64,000 nt of DNA from assembly GCF_954871325.1 (NCBI RefSeq), contig NC_088778.1, forward strand, positions 32,500,730-32,564,729. Direction: 5' to 3'. The stretch comes from Gordionus sp. m RMFG-2023. Its lineage: Eukaryota; Nematomorpha; Gordioida; Chordodea; Parachordodidae. This document shows, piece after piece, positions 29,486-41,953 of the stretch; position 1 is the stretch's first letter, and each line of letters begins with the position of its first letter. The notes beneath the pieces were generated by a model, which saw nothing but the letters and a program-made list of their open reading frames with translations, did not search any database and was not told the origin of the DNA. The translations under genes were made by a program, and so were the position numbers.

Positions 29486-29883
29486 ATATCAGTTTTAATA
29501 TACTTATCTAACCCAGTCCATCAAACTATATTCCAATTTTAAATAATATTACGAGTTTCAGTTAATATTAATATTAATATAATCCAAAATATAAATATTT
29601 ATATATTATAAACCATTTAAATAAAAAAAAAACATTATTAATATTAAATACCTTAATTAGTTAAAAACTTATAATCGAATTTTTAGGTTTACTAAATCAA
29701 GATATTTACAAAGACTTTCTTTCCAAGAATAGAACAAGACTTCTTTGGCCTAAATATTCTTTTATTCGATTCAAAAGAAGCACATAACAACCCTAATTAA
29801 TAAACACTCTAAATTACCATACATCCGATTTTAAATAATATTAAGGGGTTCAGCTAATATTAATAAAATTAATCGAAAATTTG

Positions 29884-30290
29884 ATTATATATGTTAGCAT
29901 CAATGTATTTTTTCCGGCAATGTCTTATTGAACTTTAAATCATTTTTTTGAGCGCGTATTTTTTTTAAATTTAAAAATCTGATTTTACCGGAAATACGTT
30001 CTATTCATGTTTGATATAACCTATCTTTTGAATTGTAGACAAATTTGCTGTAAACCATTGAGTCATTTATAAATCAATGTTAAAAATAATATATAGAAAA
30101 TATAATATAAATTATATTAAGTTGAAAAGTTAGTGGAAATATTGTCTGAAATTCATAGGGTTAGGTATTCCAAACATGTCGGCACACATTTCCGACAAAA
30201 ATCAGATTTTTAAATTTTTTAAAAAACACGCTCAAAAATATAAACCTCAAAAAAAAACACTCTTTTTAACATATATATGATTATAAATAA
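29884..30290. mobile_element. Foldback MITE family B copy 3
   Basis: ATATATGTTAGCATCAATGT at the left and TTTTTAACATATATATG at the right, with the internal GAGCGCG / CACGCTC inverted pair and TTACCGGAAATACGTTCT block. Confidence 0.65.
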
Positions 30291-31830
30291 TAATAATAAT
30301 AATGATGAGACATATCAAGTTTTTAATTCAATTAATATAATTTTCCTTATTAGAATTAGATTGAATTTCTCTTACACACTTTTAAAACAAAGCAAATAGC
30401 ATTATACTATGAAAGATTCTTTTTACGCATTAAAACTGTTAGGTATCCATTTTCTGTAAAAGAAGTTTTATAGTTAATTCTATTACATATTTAATTAAAT
30501 ATGTAATATTTATCAAAAAATTTTTTTATACTAAAGTCTTTGAGAGATTTTGTATATACTGTTTATAAGCGTATAACCTAATTTATCATACTTCTTTATA
30601 TATAATAAAAAACTTAGCGATATTTGTTACAATAATAATTATACATTAATAAATAAATTTATTAATAAATCATTAAAAAGTTAATAAGTTAATATAACAT
30701 ATATCCATAAGAGTCAGTTTAAAAAAAATAAAATAATTAAATTCATGAATATACTATAGAAAACAGGGCGAAAGATTTGTAATTAGTGTGGTTAAAAGGC
30801 TTCTATTTATTTAAAAATATAATAATTTTCAGTTCTAAAAAATATAACGCATGCTCATAGATAGTATTTATTAAAATATTGGTTTGACTGCAACACTAGT
30901 TTTTTATATATTTATATTATCAGTTAAATTTTTGTTAGCCACTAACAGTTTATCATTCCTGCTATGTTAAATTCTAAGTAGATGGAATTGTTATGAATTA
31001 AAAAATATATATATAATGATGCCAGTTTTTATTTGTAGGTTGAAGTTTGTGATGTTATACGAAATTGAGGGATCCTATTATGATATTTCAACTGAAAACT
31101 GGGCAACGATAATTTGCTCATGACATCGTGTTAGCTTTAGGAATATCATGGATTATCTATGGTTATATCCTCAGTTATATCATTTTTATTTTATCATATC
31201 TTATGAAGGCATCGGTGTTATCAGGAAACTTAAATAGTCATTATAATCTCGGGTGACTAAAAACCATTTTGTAAACTGACATTTTCAAAATTTCCATCAT
31301 CCATTTTTAGGTAACAATAAAAAAATAAAATCAAAAATGTTTAGGGGATCTAGAGCTCCCCCCTCTACATCCTCTTTCCTTCTAAAGACTTTACTGTGCT
31401 TTATACCTTAGAAATTTCTATCACAAAACTTTATAATATTTATTTTCATCAACTTGTCAAGATTTTAAGATATAGAGCAAAATTATGTAGCAAAGATATA
31501 TATGTATATATGGTGCTGATTATTGATTGATAGGATAATAAGGTATATATAAGACCGATAGGACTCGTTTAATTTAATACTTAATTTATCTTTTTTTTAA
31601 AAATTTATTATCGCTGGATACTTTAAATTAATAATACATCTGCCATTCAAAATTTTTTTAACTTTTTCTGAATATACGTACATATGATTCTGATTTTTGA
31701 TTGATATGTTCATGACATTTTATAATAAGGTATATTTTAGACTAATAAGACTCGATTAATTTAATATTTTATTTTATTTTTTTTAAATTTACTATCGCAA
31801 AATATTTTAAGTTCATAATACATCTGCCAT
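30291..31830. other. AT-rich spacer downstream of GPCR A1
   Basis: No gene seen. Bases 31680-31830 share scattered similarity with the 3' flanks of the other two intact receptors (for example GACTCGATTAATTTAATAT and CATCTGCCATTTAA), marking the ancestral 3' flank of the receptor unit. Confidence 0.5.
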
Positions 31831-33012
31831 TTAACAAAAATAAACTTTTTCTGATATCAAGGTTCTAAGTGTAGGATTTCCGAATAATATTAGGTAAGGA
31901 TAAATTAAATGTTTGAGAATCAAAAATGTATAGGAGATCATGTAATAGCTAGAATAGCAATTTATGTGAAAAAGTTTATAATCATTTCTAAGGAATACCA
32001 TTGTGGCAAATGGTATTGAGGTGAGGAAAGTTATTGTACTTAATACGCTGGCAATTTTAACAAAATTATGTGACTTTTTCAAACTAATTTCTTTCTCTTG
32101 ATCATCTCTCGCCGTGTCAACTTGTAAATCAATCTGTGGGGGGCTATTAATTGTCATTTCAAATTCATTGGGAATTTTATCTGGAGAATTCCTTGTGACA
32201 GGAATAATCTTTGTTGCGCAAGATTTATCTTTTTTATACATCAGGTGCCAAGTCTCTAAATTAAAAACCATTATCAATATGCAAGGTAACAATACAGGGA
32301 CCACCAATGTAGAGAAATAATACACATTGAAAAAGGGTTCGGAAAATGCGCGATTCCTGACAAAATATATGTGTTTCAAAATGCGGTAATCTTTCTTAGC
32401 AACAATAATAATCTTAGGCATGAGGGACGGCAAAGAGTTTATAAAGGACACCACCGCCAACGCTAACATTATGAAGGCGTCTAAGTTTTTTTTTTCATCC
32501 ACGAAGTTGGCCTTATAAAATATGGGATATTTGATACCAATAAATCCTCTGGCCGACATGACGCACATGAACCAGTGAGATAAGAACATGAGATTATAAG
32601 TAATAAATGAACGAGATTTACCTAGCAACATCACCTCGAAAAGTGTCATTTCCCCGTTAAAACAGTTATTGGGATACTTTATGATCCAATAAGCCAAGAC
32701 AGCGGTAAGCCCGCAAACGAGTAGACTTATAACATGAATCCAGATCAGGTAATATCTGCTTTGGAGGTTGTAAATCGATTTCATCGCTTTGGCGTAAGAA
32801 CTCTGCGTAGCGGATAACAAAGCGTAGATGACCACACAGTTTCCAAAAACGCCGAATGGTACCAAAAGGCTAAGAATAATAGAAATACCGTAACTGAATT
32901 GTTTTGAGAAGGGCAAAAAAAGTCTATGCGTACTTTCAAATTCCGTTAAATTTACAGGTGAATCGGGTATAGTATCATTATCATTGCTAAATATTTCGAA
33001 TAAGTAATCCAT
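31831..33012 (-). CDS. Divergent rhodopsin-class GPCR, gene A1
   Basis: A single-exon receptor of 393 residues. An N-glycosylatable N-terminus (NLT at 21-23) is followed by seven hydrophobic segments: about 41-66 (with FGNCVVIY, N58 at the TM1 anchor), 87-111, 125-150, 178-198, 231-252, 317-341 (P334) and 355-378. Class A landmarks are altered: MSARGF at 152-157 stands at the DRY site, TM4 lacks Trp, TM6 lacks CWxP, and YPYLI at 371-375 replaces NPxxY. C117 has no evident ECL2 cysteine partner. The start ATG at 33012 is shared by all three copies. Ligand unknown; a peptide or chemosensory receptor is possible. Its 5' third and upstream flank match A2, its 3' flank does not. Confidence 0.88.
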   Translation of the reverse strand: MDYLFEIFSNDNDTIPDSPVNLTEFESTHRLFLPFSKQFSYGISIILSLLVPFGVFGNCVVIYALLSATQSSYAKAMKSIYNLQSRYYLIWIHVISLLVCGLTAVLAYWIIKYPNNCFNGEMTLFEVMLLGKSRSFITYNLMFLSHWFMCVMSARGFIGIKYPIFYKANFVDEKKNLDAFIMLALAVVSFINSLPSLMPKIIIVAKKDYRILKHIYFVRNRAFSEPFFNVYYFSTLVVPVLLPCILIMVFNLETWHLMYKKDKSCATKIIPVTRNSPDKIPNEFEMTINSPPQIDLQVDTARDDQEKEISLKKSHNFVKIASVLSTITFLTSIPFATMVFLRNDYKLFHINCYSSYYMISYTFLILKHLIYPYLILFGNPTLRTLISEKVYFC

Positions 33013-33732
33013 TTTTTAAAAATTTTAGATATATACATATATATATATATATATTATAAGGGAAGATATCTTGATTTAAATTCCCTAAATTTTTAAGATA
33101 AAATAAAAAAATAGAATATATATATAACCAATAACACTATTGCATGTTGTAATTTAAAATAATTAGTTTTCTTTGGCGGGTATTAATTTTATTAGGCGTA
33201 TATAGCATAGTTACTGAAATCTATATTTAATAAAAATGAAATAATTATTTTCGTTTTTATAATTAAAAATTAATTGATAATATAATAATATAAACATGAA
33301 TAAAATATCGTTAAAATTAAAATAAAGTTAATTAAAGATATTTATATGTAATAAAATTGATAGGCACAGTATCATTAAACAATATTCCATTTTCCAAATA
33401 ATATTTATGGGGTTAAATTTAACCTTTAATCGTAATTAATTATTAACATTATTTAAAATGTTTAAATAATAAATAACAGATTAACATTTAAAAAAGGATA
33501 TACATTTTCAGAAAGATTAGTATCTTTGTTCAGCCGTTTCGATTAGTAAAAATGTTTTAAACAACACTTAAATATGAAAGACCCTTCAAAGTTTACACAG
33601 TTATTTTGACTGGTTCTTTTTTCTTTTGATATTTTAAATCCAGTATTTGGTCAAAGAAGGTGTTTTAAATTATTAGAATTAAATTATAAAGACTGTAAGA
33701 GTCTGAGACTACCTTTCTGCCATAAAAGAAAT

Positions 33733-34345
33733 TAACTTTTTTCTGATATCAAATTTCTAATTGTTGGATTTCCGAGTAATTATGAGCATGGATAAATCGA
33801 ATGCTTAAGAAATTAAAAAATTGAAATGTGTAGAAGGGGAATGAAAGGGTTGGAATAACACTTATATAGAAAAGTTTATATATAACCCCTTATAAAAGGA
33901 TAAAGAATGATGTTAATGTGGCAAATGGTATTGATGAAAAGAGAGTTATTGTGCTTAATAGTAATAGGCTGTCTTATTTTCTTACTTAGGGTCATCTCTC
34001 AATACTTCATCTGCAGATTTCCATTCAATAGGAGTAAATTTTGATGCAAAAGATTTGTATACATTTTAGGTACAAAGTCTGTAAATTAAAAATATAGGGA
34101 GCTTGAATAAGGGTTTTAAAAATTTCGTTATTCCTAAAGAAATATATATCTCAAATTTTTTGATCATTCTTAGCAAGAAATATACTTTTTAGGAGAGATG
34201 AGGGCTGGTAGGAGACATTATAAAAGACACCCATAGTTAGAGATGACATTTAGTATAGACATCAGTAATTTATCTTGAAAAATATGGGATTATTGATAGC
34301 AATAAATCCCTTTGGCCGAATTTATTTACATGAGCAACAACTAGT
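33733..34345 (-). pseudogene. GPCR relic B1
   Basis: Collinear similarity with the 3' part of the intact receptors, from the C-terminus (TCTGATATCAAATTTCTAA, GTTGGATTTCCGAGTAATTA) back through TM6, TM5 and into TM4/TM3 (GGGATTATTGATAGCAATAAATCC). It is riddled with stops and indels. The homology stops at CAACAACTAG, where the hAT relic begins; relic B3 continues further, so B1 is truncated. Confidence 0.75.
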
Positions 34346-36225
34346 AATTTAAAATAATTCTGTATATACAAATTTTAAAAACTAAACAATATTCATGAAT
34401 AAAATCACATTAATTAGATAAAAATCTAGGTAATTTTATTCCATCGCAAATCTTGTCCAATTTTTCAAATTTAGTCTTAATAATTTTCTGACATTAATTG
34501 TAAAGCATTATAAGTGGAGTTCCATCTAGTTATATTGGGACATATAAAACATCGGCCAATATTGTTTTTTATAATCTCAGCTGAAGTTTGAGATTTATTT
34601 TGACTATTCGATATATTTTGGCATTTAGACAATGTTGTGCTATACATCTAAGGAATAAAATATTAAATATTATAATTAAAAATATAGTTTTACCCTCTGA
34701 TATTGTTTACACTGCAAGGCTCTTTTTGCATCTACAGTGGCAACAAGATTCAATATGTGACTGACACATCATTGATGATTAGGTAAAATATATGATTCTG
34801 ATATTTCAAAATCCTGAGCAGTAGTATAAAGACCTGATATTGATATTGGTGCAACTTTTTCTTCATCTTCCAAATCATCAATGGATTCACTAATATTTTC
34901 AATTGGCTTATAAAATAAACCTAAATGACTTGATAAAGTTTTAGGCATTATCAATAATGGTCTTTGAGATTTTATTTTGTATGCAATAATCCTTTGCTAT
35001 ATCTTGTAAATTTTTTGCTATTTTATCATATGAATAACTACCAGTCATTATTTTACAAGCCAACGCTACATTTTTTCTTTCCAAACTTGTTGGATCTATA
35101 TAGTGTGCAGTGAGTCCTATGTATGAACTAAAAATTAACATTTCTTAAAACTGCTCAAATAATTTGTTTGTAATTAAATTATTATACAAATTTAAATGTT
35201 TACCTGCGATAGGCACTCCAACAATGTGCTGTTGTAGATATTAACGATGGTTCTATTTGACTTTTAATAATTTCTTTCTTTTCATTTTACCATTTTTGGG
35301 AAATTTTAGCCACCACTGTCTGTCTGCAAATTGTATTTTTTTGTGGAGCTAATGTTTCGATCATTTTTATAAATGATGGATTTTCAACAACTGAAAATGG
35401 CTGAATGCTATCAATAATAAAATCGGTTATTAAATCATCTAAAATGGCTTGGGTTAAAATCTTAGGTCTCTTGGAAAAGAAATCAATGGACGATGAGCCT
35501 AGTCCAATATTTTCCTTAATATATTTTTTCTCCTTCCCATTTTTTATTTGGATTAGGAGTGTTTGATGTTTTCTCTTAAAATTTAAAATTGTAAACATTT
35601 ATTTAGTATCTATACCCTTAAATGTTTTACAATGTTGCAAGTTTAGGTAACAGAAATTTGTATATTTTTTGGTAAACATGGCAAACATTTTACTAACAGA
35701 GATTTGTTTTCTTTATTATAAGATATTATTTTAAAATATTGTCTATAAATTGGCCATGGAATGTCGTCATTTTCGTCCTCAATGTTAATCTGAAAAATTA
35801 ATATAATAGAATAAAATAAAATACCAATTCCATTGCAATTAAAAATGGCAAATTCCTTGAGATGGATTGTAATATCAGAATTTGTTTGTTATTGATAACT
35901 CGGACATAATAATTAATTAATATTTTTATATTATTTTTTATATATAAGTTTTAATATTTTACATATATATATAATTTTTTAATATATATAATATTAAGTT
36001 ATAAGCTCATATGAAATAAAATAATTTTTACATTCAAGTATATTTATTTATAATATAAAAAAGCGTTAAATAAAAGTATATCAAAATGTATCTTAAAGTA
36101 TCTAAAAATAGATACAAATACCTCTAAAATAATATCTAGATACAGATACTTTAATCAAAAATCTATCTAGATACAGATACCATATTTTTATATCTAGATT
36201 GTATCTAGATACTTTAACAACTCTG
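34346..36225 (-). pseudogene. hAT transposon relic, copy 1
   Basis: Decayed hAT/ZBED-type transposase on the minus strand. In order: BED-like start (WPIYRQYFKIISYN..., Cys-X2-Cys) at about 35790-35640; DFIIDSIQPFSVVENPSF (35470-35400); GLTAHYID...RKNVALAC (35120-35050); an IDNA motif; CVSHILNLVATVDAKRAL (about 34760-34710); CPNITRWNSTYNALQLM (about 34550-34500). Stops and frameshifts break it and the C-terminal dimerisation domain is missing. At the right edge CAGAGTTGTTAAAGTATC (read on minus, ending 36225) with repeated TATCTAGATAC motifs looks like the element's 5' terminus. No left terminus seen. Confidence 0.8.
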
Positions 36226-37774
36226 ATAAATAGGATTTGCTTAATTCATATTTAACTGATGCAAATTTTGAAAAAGGGATGTGGGGGTAGGGGGTTAGCA
36301 TCCAAAACATATAGCTAACGACGCCATACCTTATTCACAAAATAGTTAACTCGCAATTGGCTAAGGCATATCTGCAATATAAAATATTTCGCGAATATTA
36401 TCTGGAGCTAGGTCTATTTATAAGCTAAAAAGAATTTGGTCAAAATATGATGTCTCAACTATGCGATTAAGAATTCGTCTTTCCTTTAAGCGCATTGCCT
36501 TTTTATTTTGTGTATATTAAACAAGAGTTACGATTGGCTCATCAAACTTGGGTAGAAATTTTTAAGAGTGTCAGAAAGATACTATACTAATCCTCTTGAC
36601 AAGTTGCAGTTAATGGTTCGCATCAGGGTTATTAACTCCATATATGTAAAAAAATTTTAAAAAGTTATTCTACACCACAACCCCCCCCCCCCCCCACTAT
36701 TAAATAAAAGTTTTAAGTTGGAAGCAATTTGGCTAGATTAATTATAAAGTTTATTTAACATTATATATAGGAAAAGAGTTTATTTTAAAAAATTACTATT
36801 AAAACAATAAGAAATACCAAATACCAGATATATAAACATTTAATGTTCAATTCATATAGACTAAAAATACTGGTTGAATAAATTCTAACCCAACCCTAAA
36901 AGGAACGAAAATATTTCCGAGATATCATTGAGACTTATTTAATCAATTGCATTAACCATAAGGGTTGTAGTTTTATTAAGCTTTTTTATTAAGAACGTTA
37001 GTGTGACAGAATAAAATACGTATTTTTTACCAATTTAATATTTTTTTAAGATGTATCCAAAAGTATATAAATCAGAATATGTTATAAAATAAAAATATCG
37101 CACATTAAATGTATTTAACAATTGGTTGTGTTTTTTATGTTTTTATGGATACAAATATTGACAAGACGTTTTTTTTGATTGAAACAAAATCAATTATCTC
37201 ACAGAAGTAAAGAATAAAAAAATAAATAACTTCTTTCACTCCTTAGAACCTTTTGCTGACCTTTTTATCAGTAAAGATGCTTTATAATATTAAACGCTTA
37301 TGTTATCGTGGTAATCTGATGGTACGTTTAACTGAATTAAAAAATGAACTGGGTTTAATTTTTACCTAGCGATAATTGATATAGTTTGCCATGTATTTAT
37401 TTTTTAAGTTTATGTATATCATGGCCAGGTTTGCTTTTGACACCGATAAATATTATTAAATATCTTATAGCATCTACTTATAGAGGCTTATCACTTCGTG
37501 GTTTAAAATCTTATTGGGTTATTTTATCAACTTGAAAAAGTGTCTTTGATGAGTTTCTTAGTTTTTCTAAAATCTTCTGATGAAATATTTTAGACTCTAA
37601 GCAAAATATATATAAAAAAATTAATTCTTTATTTTATTTTTATTAGCAAAATATATGTATACATATTAGTGTGGTTGTTGAATACTTCTTGAAAACCAAG
37701 ATTCAATGAATATATAATGTATTTTTGAAATTAATTTGGCGGTTTAGATTATTTTTATAAGTCTAAAAGAGATC
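36226..37774. other. Spacer within duplicated unit, copy 1
   Basis: AT-rich, without a supportable gene. It contains a poly-C run near 36682-36698. The same sequence is at 43838-45386. Confidence 0.6.
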
Positions 37775-38746
37775 AACTTTTTCTGATTATCAAATTTCTG
37801 AGTGTTGAATTCCCGAATAATATTAGGTTAGGGATAAATTATGTGCTTAAGAATTAGACAAGTGAATGAGAACATGTAATAGGTAGAATAGCAATTCATG
37901 TAGCAGAGCTTATATTCCTCTTTGAAGATGGCGATTATGGCAAATGGTATGAAAAAGAAGAAAGTAATCGTGCTTAATACGTTGGCGATCTTGATAAAAT
38001 TATGGGTCTTTTTCACGTTTCTTTCTTTCTCTTGTTAGCCCCTCTATCCAGAGAAACCAATCTGCGGGCTATTAATTATGCTTTCAAATTTGCCGGGAAC
38101 TTTAACCGAAGAATTTCTCGTAACAACGGGATTAATCTTTGATACGCCAGACTTTTTTTATGACGTATAACAAGTACCAGGTCTGTAAATTGAAAATCAT
38201 TATTAGTACGCAAGGTAGCATGATAGGGACCACTATCGAAAATATATAATACATGTTGAAAAGGGGTAGCGATATATCCTCTGGCCGACATGACACACAT
38301 GAACCAATGGGATAAAAACACGAGGTTGCAACTAATGAATAAACGAAACTTGCCTATCCACTTAACCTGGACAAGATTCGTTTCCCCGTTAGCAGTTATC
38401 GGTAGAATTTTTGATCCAATGAGTGATGAGAGCGGTTACCACTCAAACTAGTAGACTTATAACGAGTATCCAGAACAGGTAATATCTGCTATGAAGGTTG
38501 TAAGTCAATTTCATCGCTTTTCCGCACGAACTCCGCGTCGCGGATAACAAAGCGTAGATAATCACGCTATTGTCAATAACCCCGAGGAATGCCAAAAGGA
38601 TAAAAATAATATAAAAAATGTAAGTCATATGTTTTGAGTTGGGCAACAGAACTTTATGGGTATTTTCGTATTCTGTAATATTTACAGAATTCATCTGTCA
38701 AAATATAGTTATCATTATTATTAAAAATTTCGAAGAAGTAATCCAT
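37775..38746 (-). pseudogene. GPCR pseudogene C1
   Basis: It starts with a receptor-like ATG at 38746 (MDYFFEIF), then a frameshift puts the N-terminus into the frame at 38694 (VNITEYENTHKVLLP). TM1 and TM2 are readable to SLLV, followed by a stop. TM3 ends MSARGYIA and then jumps directly to TM5-like text in another frame, so TM4 and ECL2 are deleted. TM6 and TM7 are readable (SIITFFFFIPF-like, LILKHIIYP) before another stop. More diverged from A1-A3 than they are from one another. Confidence 0.85.
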
Positions 38747-39409
38747 TTTTTAAAAATATTTAATATTTTGCGGCGATATTTTGAATGATTTAAATTTGAC
38801 AATTAATTTATAATGGAAAGCAATAAAACAACCTTTAATGTTGTAATTTACGATATTAATTAATATTTTGGCAGGAGGTTTAAAAAAAAATGATTATTTA
38901 GTTTTTTTTTAATTAAAAATTATAATAGCTAATAAACTAAAATGACGATATTATGGTGTAATAATATATAAAGGCTCAGTTCAAAATATCATTATTCTAA
39001 CCCCAGTGTATATATAAACTGTATATTACATTTTTTCAATATTATGAGTAAAATTAATAAATTTATTAGTATATTATTAAATATATGTTTTTTTTCAAAA
39101 CCCCACAAAAAAAAATGTCATCAATATTAGTGTTGTTTAAAAAGCCAGATTTGTAGTCGATTTTTCAAAACGTGCCGAAAAAGATTTTAGCTAAAATAAT
39201 ATTTATGTTGAGCATCGAGATTAAGCAATAATTAAAATGATAAGATATAATAAAACCTTATTTCATTATATAGACATACCATATAGTTTTGATGATTTTT
39301 GATTTGATAGGTCCATGACATTTTATAAGTATCATTTTTAGACCAGGAGACTCGATTAATTTAATATAAATTCTTTTTATAAAATTACTTATCGCTGGAC
39401 ATCTGCCAT
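38747..39409. other. Spacer between C1 and A2 with MITE family A fragment
   Basis: AT-rich. At 39128-39250 TAGTGTTGTTTAAAAAGCCA with a following TTTTAGCTAAAATAATATT marks one end of a family A MITE. Repeated identically at 46740-46860. Confidence 0.5.
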
Positions 39410-40594
39410 TTAAAAAAATAAAAAACTTTTTCTGATTATCAAAGTTCTAAGTGTAGGATTTCCGAATAATATTAGGTAAGGATAAATTACATGTTTAAGA
39501 ATTACAAATGTATAGCAGATCATGTAATAGTTGGAATAGCAATTTATGTGGAAAAGTTTATAATCATTTTTAAGGAATATCATCGTGGCAAATGGTATTG
39601 AGGTGAGGAAAGTTATTGTACTTAATACGCTGGCAATTTTAACAAAATTATTTGTCCTTTTCAAACTAACCTCCTTCTCTTGATCATATCTCGACGGGTC
39701 AACTTGTAAATCAATCTGTGGGGGGCTATTAATTGTCATTTCAAATTCATTGGGAATTTTATCTGGAGAATTCCTTGTGACAGGAATAATCTTTGTTGCG
39801 CAAGATTTATCCCTTTTATACATCAGGTGCCAAGTCTGTAAATTAAAAACCATTATCAATATGCAAGGTAACAATACAGGGACCACCAATGTAGAGAAAT
39901 AATACACATTGAAAAAGGGTTCGGAAAATGCGCGATTCCTGACAAAATATATGTGTTTCAAAATGCGGTAATCTTTCTTAGCAACAATAATAATCTTAGG
40001 CATGAGGGACGGCAAAGAGTTTATAAAGGACACCACCGCCAACGCTAACATTATGAAGGCGTCTAAGTTTTTTTTTTCATCCACGAAGTTGGCCTTATAA
40101 AATATGGGATATTTGATTGCGATATATCCTCTGGCCGACATGACGCACATGAACCAGTGGGATAGGAACATGAGATTATAAGTAATGAATGAACGAGATT
40201 TACCTAACAACATCACCTCGAAAAGTGTCATTTCCCCGTTAAAACAGTTATTGGGATACTTTATGATCCAATAAGCCAAGACAGCGGTAAGCCCGCAAAC
40301 GAGTAGACTTATAACATGAATCCAGATCAGGTAATATCTGCTTTGGAGGTTGTAAATCGATTTCATCGCTTTGGCGTAAGAACTCTGCGTAGCGGATAAC
40401 AAAGCGTAGATGACCACACAGTTTCCAAAAACGCCGAATGGTACCAAAAGGCTAAGAATAATAGAAATACCGTAACTGAATTGTTTTGAGAAGGGCAAAA
40501 AAAGTCTATGCGTAGTTTCAAATTCCGTTAAATTTACAGGTGAATCGGGTATAGTATCATTATCATTGCTAAATATTTCGAATAAGTAATCCAT
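39410..40594 (-). CDS. Divergent rhodopsin-class GPCR, gene A2 (chimeric)
   Basis: 394 residues, intact and single-exon, with the same landmarks as A1 (MSARGY at the DRY site, YPYLI at the NPxxY site). It differs from A1 mainly after residue 150: YIAIKYP for FIGIKYP, DPSRYDQEKEVSLKRTNN for the A1 linker, RKSFLFF at the C-terminus. In those positions it agrees with A3, while its 5' end and upstream flank agree with A1. This reciprocal pattern makes A2 the product of unequal exchange between A1-like and A3-like genes, with the switch between about 40208 and 40538. Confidence 0.88.
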   Translation of the reverse strand: MDYLFEIFSNDNDTIPDSPVNLTEFETTHRLFLPFSKQFSYGISIILSLLVPFGVFGNCVVIYALLSATQSSYAKAMKSIYNLQSRYYLIWIHVISLLVCGLTAVLAYWIIKYPNNCFNGEMTLFEVMLLGKSRSFITYNLMFLSHWFMCVMSARGYIAIKYPIFYKANFVDEKKNLDAFIMLALAVVSFINSLPSLMPKIIIVAKKDYRILKHIYFVRNRAFSEPFFNVYYFSTLVVPVLLPCILIMVFNLQTWHLMYKRDKSCATKIIPVTRNSPDKIPNEFEMTINSPPQIDLQVDPSRYDQEKEVSLKRTNNFVKIASVLSTITFLTSIPFATMIFLKNDYKLFHINCYSNYYMICYTFVILKHVIYPYLILFGNPTLRTLIIRKSFLFF

Positions 40595-41312
40595 TTTTTA
40601 AAAATTTTAGATATATACATATATATATATATATATTATAAGGGAAGATATCTTGATTTAAATTCCCTAAATTTTTAAGATAAAATAAAAAAATAGAATA
40701 TATATATAACCAATAACACTATTGCATGTTGTAATTTAAAATAATTAGTTTTCTTTGGCGGGTATTAATTTTATTAGGCGTATATAGCATAGTTACTGAA
40801 ATCTATATTTAATAAAAATGAAATAATTATTTTCGTTTTTATAATTAAAAATTAATTGATAATATAATAATATAAACATGAATAAAATATCGTTAAAATT
40901 AAAATAAAGTTAATTAAAGATATTTATATGTAATAAAATTGATAGGCACAGTATCATTAAACAATATTCCATTTTCCAAATAATATTTATGGGGTTAAAT
41001 TTAACCTTTAATCGTAATTAATTATTAACATTATTTAAAATGTTTAAATAATAAATAACAGATTAACATTTAAAAAAGGATATACATTTTCAGAAAGATT
41101 AGTATCTTTGTTCAGCCGTTTCGATTAGTAAAAATGTTTTAAACAACACTTAAATATGAAAGACCCTTCAAAGTTTACACAGTTATTTTGACTGGTTCTT
41201 TTTTCTTTTGATATTTTAAATCCAGTATTTGGTCAAAGAAGGTGTTTTAAATTATTAGAATTAAATTATAAAGACTGTAAGAGTCTGAGACTACCTTTCT
41301 GCCATAAAAGAA

Positions 41313-41953
41313 ATTAACTTTTTTTCTGATATCAAATTTCTAATTGTTGGATTTCCGAGTAATTATGAGCATGGATAAATCGAATGCTTAAGAAATTAAA
41401 AAATTGAAATGTGTAGAAGGGGAATGAAAGGGTTGGAATAACACTTATATAGAAAAGTTTATATATAACCCCTTATAAAAGGATAAAGAATGATGTTAAT
41501 GTGGCAAATGGTATTGATGAAAAGAGAGTTATTGTGCTTAATAGTAATAGGCTGTCTTATTTTCTTACTTAGGGTCATCTCTCAATACTTCATCTGCAGA
41601 TTTCCATTCAATAGGAGTAAATTTTGATGCAAAAGATTTGTATACATTTTAGGTACAAAGTCTGTAAATTAAAAATATAGGGAGCTTGAATAAGGGTTTT
41701 AAAAATTTCGTTATTCCTAAAGAAATATATATCTCAAATTTTTTGATCATTCTTAGCAAGAAATATACTTTTTAGGAGAGATGAGGGCTGGTAGGAGACA
41801 TTATAAAAGACACCCATAGTTAGAGATGACATTTAGTATAGACATCTAAAATTTAATTTTTCGTTCAAGTAATTTATCTTGAAAAATATAGGATTATTGA
41901 TAGCAATAAATCCCTTTGCCCGAATTGATTTACATGAGCCAACAACTAGTAAT
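41313..41953 (-). pseudogene. GPCR relic B2
   Basis: Second copy of relic B1, near-identical. It keeps 24 bases at about 41847-41870 (CTAAAATTTAATTTTTCGTT plus CAAG) that B1 lacks and B3 has, so B1 suffered the deletion. Confidence 0.75.

Larger units (their letters stand above)
32957..40538. repeat. Tandem segmental duplication, unit 1
   Basis: About 7.58 kb from inside A1 to inside A2, holding the A1 5' flank, relic B1, dead hAT, pseudogene C1 and most of A2. It matches unit 2 (40539-48150) nearly base for base; by eye I found about 15-20 differences plus one 24-base deletion. Boundaries are placed at the crossover zone and are approximate to about 330 bases. Confidence 0.85.
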
